Shown here: positions 21,907-25,419 of the stretch, piece by piece
Layout of the letters: each line of letters begins with the position of its first letter
How positions within the stretch are numbered: the first letter of the stretch is position 1
From: Holophagales bacterium UBA2201
Lineage (GTDB): Bacteria; Acidobacteriota; Thermoanaerobaculia; UBA2201
Length of the DNA: 25,419 nt
Direction: 5' to 3'
Assembly: GCA_002327305.1 (NCBI GenBank)
Contig: DCUZ01000099.1
Coordinates: 33,934-59,352 of the forward strand
The notes under the pieces: model-generated
Database searches by the model: none
What the model was told of the DNA's origin: nothing
What the model saw: the letters and a program-made list of their open reading frames with translations, nothing else
Made by a program: the position numbers and the translations under genes

Positions 21907-23076
21907 TTACCCGCCGAACACTTCCTGCAGGAATCGGCCGACCGGAACCGCCTTGACGCCCGGCGCGATGGCCGAGGAATCCGGCATGCGCTTGCCTAGG
22001 TTGTAGACCAGGAGACAGCGCGCCTCTCTTCCGCGCATTGCTTTGTTCAGGCGAAGGAGGGAATCCACCATTCTCGGGAACAAAGTGCCCCCGGCCTTGG
22101 CCTCGATCAGGGCGATGCGCTTGTCCCCCAGGGGGATACAGAAATCGACCTCCAATCCCTCACGGTCCCGGAAGGTGTACAGCATGCGCTCTTTCCCCCC
22201 ATTGATCTGGTGTTTGAGTATCTCAGAGGCGACGAAGCCCTCGAACAACGGGCCCATGAAGGGAGATTTCTTAAGTTGGGTGGCGGTCTCGATGCCCAGC
22301 AGGTGGCAGGCCAGACCGCTGTCGGTGAAATACAGTTTGGGGGACTTGACGAGCCGCTTGCCGAAGTTCTCGTAGAAGGGCGGCACGAGGATGATTTGCT
22401 GGGTGATCTCGAGGATGTTGAGCCACTCGGAGATCGTGGGGATGGAAACCCCGAGCGGCGCGGCGAGGTCGGTCCGGTTGACCCACTGCCCGGTGCGCGA
22501 CGCCAGCAGGGCCAGGAAGCGCCGGAAGGTGGGCAGGCTTCGGATGGAACTGATCGACCGAACATCCCGTTCCAGGTAGGTCTGGAGGTAGGATCGAAAC
22601 CAGAGGCCGGAGGAGGAGGGGCGCGCCAGGACCTCCGGGAACCCACCCGAAAATAGCGTCACCTTGGAGGTTTCCTCGGACGAAAGGGGCATGAGCTGGA
22701 AGACCGCCGCGCGCCCGGCCATGGATTCGGTCACCCCGCGCATCAGCGGCGCCTCCTGCGAGCCGGTGAGGAACCACCTGCCGCACAGGTGAGGGTGCTC
22801 GTCAATCCGCGCCCTTACATAATTAAGGATTTCCGGAGCGTGCTGAATCTCGTCCAGGATGGCGGGCGTCCCGAGTTCGTCCAGGAAGGTCTGCGGATCG
22901 GACCGGAACCGGCCGAGCATGTCCGGATTCTCAAGCAAACAGTACGCGGCCTTGGGGAAGAGCCGACGCAGCAAGGTGGTTTTGCCTGTGCGCCGGGCCC
23001 CGGTGACCAGGACGGCCGGGAAGGCCCCGGTAGCGCGCCGCATCTCCTTTTCCAGTTGGCGGGGGATATATTTCAT
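21907..23076 (-). CDS. AAA_14/DUF4143 ATPase
   Basis: A 389-residue protein. Walker A GARRTGKT (26-33), Walker B PAILDEIQ (71-78) and FLTGSQ (sensor-1 type) mark the AAA_14 ATPase. After FSGGFPEVL come an internal winged-helix-like segment (about 190-230) and the DUF4143 C-terminus with FEGFVASEILK and a D-x-F...E-A-K pattern (VDFCIPLGDKRIALIEAKAG in part) resembling a PD-(D/E)XK nuclease-like core. The biological role of this widespread family is unknown; it is common in accessory regions of bacteria and archaea. The AT-rich promoter region next to it differs from the GC-rich surroundings, suggesting transfer. Confidence 0.9.
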   Translation of the reverse strand: MKYIPRQLEKEMRRATGAFPAVLVTGARRTGKTTLLRRLFPKAAYCLLENPDMLGRFRSDPQTFLDELGTPAILDEIQHAPEILNYVRARIDEHPHLCGRWFLTGSQEAPLMRGVTESMAGRAAVFQLMPLSSEETSKVTLFSGGFPEVLARPSSSGLWFRSYLQTYLERDVRSISSIRSLPTFRRFLALLASRTGQWVNRTDLAAPLGVSIPTISEWLNILEITQQIILVPPFYENFGKRLVKSPKLYFTDSGLACHLLGIETATQLKKSPFMGPLFEGFVASEILKHQINGGKERMLYTFRDREGLEVDFCIPLGDKRIALIEAKAGGTLFPRMVDSLLRLNKAMRGREARCLLVYNLGKRMPDSSAIAPGVKAVPVGRFLQEVFGG

Positions 23077-23083
23077 ATTGACA

Positions 23084-23112
23084 AATATAAAGTATCACTT
23101 TAGAATTGTCAA
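23084..23112 (-). promoter_or_regulatory. Near-consensus sigma-70 promoter of the ATPase; leaderless start predicted
   Basis: On the minus strand: TTGACA (23107-23112), 17 bases, TATATT (23084-23089), 7 bases, ATG 23076. TTGTCAA and TTGACAA form an inverted repeat around the promoter, a possible autoregulatory operator. Confidence 0.65.
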
Positions 23113-23133
23113 ATTCAGAATACAATTAAGAAG

Positions 23134-23154
23134 TATGAATTATGAATTATGAAA
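23134..23154. repeat. AT-rich heptad array
   Basis: TATGAAT, TATGAAT, TATGAAA in register. It is short, but has the same period as the GC-rich arrays elsewhere. Confidence 0.5.
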
Positions 23155-23184
23155 TGGGTGGGAGCGGGAGCATGGATTTAGAAA

Positions 23185-23214
23185 CCGATACCGATACCGA
23201 TACCGATTCCGAAA
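23185..23214. repeat. Hexad array (6-base period), upstream of pirin
   Basis: CCGATA, CCGATA, CCGATA, CCGATT, CCGAAA. The same wording recurs downstream of pirin at 24259-24288. Confidence 0.75.
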
Positions 23215-23229
23215 TACTATGGGGAATTG

Positions 23230-23260
23230 AGGTGTCCTATGCTTTCGCATAGGGACACTT
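23230..23260. repeat. Stem-loop related to the RAYT element ends
   Basis: AGGTGTCCTATGC, loop TTTC, GCATAGGGACACTT: an imperfect 13-bp stem with one bulge. TAGGGACA and AGGTG...TCC match parts of the RAYT inverted repeats at 21090 and 21811. Confidence 0.55.
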
Positions 23261-23298
23261 GAAACTTTGAACTCGAAACTTTAAACTGGATACTGAGC
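23257..23298. repeat. Heptad array directly upstream of pirin
   Basis: Six units all beginning ACT: ACTTGAA, ACTTTGA, ACTCGAA, ACTTTAA, ACTGGAT, ACTGAGC. The pirin ribosome site AAGGAGG follows. Confidence 0.8.
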
Positions 23299-23316
23299 TT
23301 TGCAAGGAGGATCGCC

Positions 23317-24228
23317 ATGAAGAACATCCGCCGCATTGAGACCGTCTGGACCCACCGCCCCACCGTCGAGGGCGCCGGGGTCCATCTGAGGCGCGCCTTC
23401 GGGTTCCCGCATGTCCCGAAATTGGACCCGTTCCTCCTCCTGGATGACTTCCGGGCCGACGACCCCGCCAAGTTCATCGCCGGCTTCCCCTGGCACCCGC
23501 ACCGCGGGATCGAGACCATCACCTATATGCTGGAGGGGACGGTGGAACACGGCGACAGCATGGGGAACAAGGGAGTGATCTCACCAGGGGATGTGCAGTG
23601 GATGACGGCCGGGAGCGGGATCGTCCACCAGGAGATGCCCAAGGGCGACGCGAAGGGCCGGATGGGGGGCTTCCAGCTCTGGGCCAACCTCCCCGCGTCG
23701 CACAAGATGATGGCCCCCCGCTACCAGGAGGTCAAGAGCGCCACGATCCCCGAAGTCAAAGCGGACGGAGGCGCCAAAGTGAGGGTCATCTGCGGAAAGG
23801 TGGTCGGCGCGACGGGGCCGGTGCGCGACATCGTCACCGATCCCGAGTACCTGGATGTGAGCCTGCCCGCCGGCGGGTCGTTCCACCATTCCGTTCCGGC
23901 AGGCCGTACCGTGTTCGCCTATGTGGTGGAGGGGGCCGGCACCTTCGACCCCGAGCGTTCCCCCTTCGCCCACGCGGCCGAGGGCGAGCGCTATTTCGAC
24001 CTCCAGCGCGAATGCTTATGCAGGGAGGGGCAGGTGGTCCTGTACGGGACGAAGGGGGATTCGGTCTCCATCTGCGCCGAAGGCGGGCCGCTGCGGTTCC
24101 TCCTCGTTTCCGGCAAGCCGCTGAGCGAGCCCGTGGCGTGGTGGGGCCCCATCGTCATGAACACGCAGGAGGAACTGGAAATCGCGTTCGAGGAGTACCA
24201 GAACGGGACCTTCCTTAAGGCGCGGTGA
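23317..24228 (+). CDS. Pirin family bicupin protein
   Basis: A 303-residue protein, typical of pirins (about 290). The N-terminal cupin contains the metal-binding set HPHRG (H60, H62) and GIVHQEMP (H104, E106), together with LLLDDFRADDP and TYMLEGTVEHGDSMGN. The second cupin (about 175-290) lacks these ligands, as usual. Bacterial pirins bind Fe and some show quercetinase or redox-sensor activity; the role here is not evident. AAGGAGG 8 bases upstream sets the start. It is bracketed by hexad arrays of the same wording (23185 and 24259). Confidence 0.93.
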   Translation: MKNIRRIETVWTHRPTVEGAGVHLRRAFGFPHVPKLDPFLLLDDFRADDPAKFIAGFPWHPHRGIETITYMLEGTVEHGDSMGNKGVISPGDVQWMTAGSGIVHQEMPKGDAKGRMGGFQLWANLPASHKMMAPRYQEVKSATIPEVKADGGAKVRVICGKVVGATGPVRDIVTDPEYLDVSLPAGGSFHHSVPAGRTVFAYVVEGAGTFDPERSPFAHAAEGERYFDLQRECLCREGQVVLYGTKGDSVSICAEGGPLRFLLVSGKPLSEPVAWWGPIVMNTQEELEIAFEEYQNGTFLKAR

Positions 24229-24258
24229 ATGGAAGGTCCTCGAAGCTCAGATAATAAA

Positions 24259-24288
24259 GCCGATGCCGATGCCGATACCGATGCCGAA
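24259..24288. repeat. Hexad array (6-base period), downstream of pirin
   Basis: GCCGAT, GCCGAT, GCCGAT, ACCGAT, GCCGAA. Because 6 is a multiple of 3 it can be read as an Ala-Asp repeat, which artificially lengthens the next ORF back to ATG 24229. Confidence 0.75.
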
Positions 24289-24309
24289 TTCACGATCTCA
24301 GAGGCGGAA

Positions 24310-25254
24310 ATGATAGGCGTCTACTTCACGTGCGGACAATGCAAGGAATCCATCGCCGCCGGCGGGGGGTGGGCGGTGGAACAGCTGGTGGTCCCGCGCA
24401 TCATCGCCGCCGCGGACGAGGGGAAGCCGATCAATGTGAAGGCGGTCCTCGCCCGCCGGGAATACCTCGACCAACTGCCGGCGGTGGAGGAATTCCTGCA
24501 GGAGCACCGGGAGCACACGGTCCGGTTCGAGTCCGTGGACGGAACTCCGGCGGCAAGGGAAAACCGGGACCGACCCGCGTATTACAGGCCGGTCCCCATG
24601 GATGGCGGCAGGGTGCTTATCAGGGCGGGCGGGAAGTTCGTCCGTTCGGATTTCATCATCGCGCGCCATCCGGTGACCGTCAGAGAATTTCAGGAGATCG
24701 TCGGACTCGAAACGGAGGATTCGAAAGACATAAGCACGCTGAAGCTGGCCACCCGGGCCGGGGCCATCCGCTATTGCAATCTCCTGAGCCAAAAGGAAGG
24801 CCGGCCGCCGGCCTACGACGAGGCGGGCGGCGTTCTGCTCGATGGGGCGGGGAACCCCGCGCGGGACATCGCCGGAGTGAAGGGATTCCGCCTGCCGACC
24901 GGGAGCGAATGGGGGTATGCCGCGTACGGCGGACGGCCCGACCCGCCCTATGCCGACTGGGGCGCCGTTCTCGACCGGATCTACTGGGACGATCCCACCT
25001 CGCACTACGCCAAGCCCGTCGCCCCGAAGGAGCCGGTCGTCAACGCCGTCGGCCTCGTGGGGATGATGGGGTTGGTCCGCGAGTGGACCATCGGCCTCCT
25101 CCCCGCGGGAGCGTGCCGGACCCTGGTCTGCGGCTGGAGCACCTACGAGACGAACTACGACTGCAACCTCGCCTACTATGTGGCCGGGGAAGTAGCCGCG
25201 GAGGGGGCGCGGGTTCCGTTCAGGATCGCCATGAGCGGCGAGAGCGTGCCCTGA
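24310..25254 (+). CDS. SUMF1/FGE-like domain protein, divergent
   Basis: A 314-residue protein from ATG 24310. The N-terminal part (about 1-75) begins MIGVYFTCGQCKESI with a CxxC. Residues about 100-310 have the formylglycine-generating-enzyme-like (SUMF1) plan: IIARHPVTVREFQEI, AIRYCNLLSQKEG, FRLPTGSEWGYAAYGG, GLVGMMGLVREWT and a late FRIAMS. In the core, GNVWEW reads GLVREW and the GGS.. block reads CGWSTYETNYDC, so sulfatase activation cannot be assumed; many such proteins are non-catalytic or oxidise other substrates. ATG 24229, directly after the pirin stop, is an alternative start but would translate the hexad array. It is probably co-transcribed with pirin. Confidence 0.72.
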   Translation: MIGVYFTCGQCKESIAAGGGWAVEQLVVPRIIAAADEGKPINVKAVLARREYLDQLPAVEEFLQEHREHTVRFESVDGTPAARENRDRPAYYRPVPMDGGRVLIRAGGKFVRSDFIIARHPVTVREFQEIVGLETEDSKDISTLKLATRAGAIRYCNLLSQKEGRPPAYDEAGGVLLDGAGNPARDIAGVKGFRLPTGSEWGYAAYGGRPDPPYADWGAVLDRIYWDDPTSHYAKPVAPKEPVVNAVGLVGMMGLVREWTIGLLPAGACRTLVCGWSTYETNYDCNLAYYVAGEVAAEGARVPFRIAMSGESVP

Positions 25255-25259
25255 CCAGC

Positions 25260-25300
25260 AAGGCGGCCGACAAGAGTGTCGGCCCTACATTTTGGGATGT
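25260..25300. repeat. 119-base-period direct repeat, copy 1, with class R2 REP
   Basis: Contains, on the minus strand, TGTAG then GGCCGACA, loop CTCT, TGTCGGCC (25265-25289). The 41-base unit recurs at 25379-25419 with one substitution, in the loop. Confidence 0.85.
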
Positions 25301-25321
25301 GGCGCAGGTTCTCCAACCTGC
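25297..25321 (+). repeat. REP-like hairpin, class R1, paired with R2
   Basis: ATGTGGC, arm GCAGGTT, loop CTCC, arm AACCTGC, tail GGCTT. Compared with other R1 copies, the C-G pair next to the loop is T-A, so both arms changed together. It lies head-to-head with the R2 copy at 25265. Confidence 0.85.
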
Positions 25322-25378
25322 GGCTTTTCGTGGGCGTCATCTCCGTAGAGGTGACCCGGCCCAGCACGGGATGATGGC

Positions 25379-25419
25379 AAGGCGGCCGACAAGGGTGTCG
25401 GCCCTACATTTTGGGATGT
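25379..25419. repeat. 119-base-period direct repeat, copy 2, cut by window edge
   Basis: R2 hairpin on the minus strand (25384-25408; loop CCCT), then TTTTGGGATGT, the expected start of another R1 copy. Further units probably lie beyond the edge. The 54 bases at 25325-25378 show no gene. Confidence 0.8.

Noticed and set aside
24229..24309. N-terminal extension of the SUMF1-like protein (Ala-Asp repeat)
   Set aside because: The Ala-Asp run is a translation of a hexad array also present in non-coding DNA upstream of pirin.

Overview
The window is GC-rich bacterial chromosome. Best guess is a Gram-negative of the Acidobacteriota or a neighbouring candidate phylum. The evidence is a protein joining a GWxTD-like N-terminal half to a VWFA domain of the kind expanded in that group, an LpxH-like lipid A enzyme, an OmpA-domain protein, a lipoprotein, and a sigma-54 activator. 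No rRNA or core marker is present, so the phylum is an inference.

Layout. 1-4.7 kb: a minus-strand membrane glycosyltransferase-like protein, a divergent nitronate monooxygenase-family flavoprotein, a convergent membrane-anchored protein, a small membrane protein and a CorA-type transporter. 4.8-5.8 kb: a YdjC/ChbG-type deacetylase. 5.9-11.6 kb: a tightly overlapping four-gene operon (PP-loop ATPase, small unknown, LpxH-like phosphoesterase, 1237-residue sigma-54 activator). 11.7-17 kb: a glycosyltransferase-like membrane protein, the GWxTD/VWFA protein and an overlapping lipoprotein. 17-17.6 kb: a repeat-rich block and tRNA-Val(UAC). 18-20.5 kb: a pspA gene followed by a membrane-anchored solute-binding/OmpA fusion, which is the most interesting gene pair. 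20.5-23.1 kb: an accessory island with an MNT antitoxin, a HEPN toxin cut off by a RAYT-type transposase element, and an AAA_14/DUF4143 ATPase. 23.3-25.3 kb: pirin and a divergent SUMF1-type protein. The last 165 bases are REP pairs.

The strongest unexplained signal is in the spacers. Nearly every long spacer carries degenerate tandem arrays with a strict 7-base period (12 arrays) or 6-base period (2 arrays). Their wording differs from site to site, and several begin at or within a few bases of a stop codon. A second layer is REP-like hairpins opening with GTAG or GTGG, in two sequence classes with paired stem changes, in the same window as a RAYT transposase. A third layer is a shared extended -10 promoter motif (TGnTATnAT), which in some genes sits so close to the start codon that the mRNA should be leaderless.
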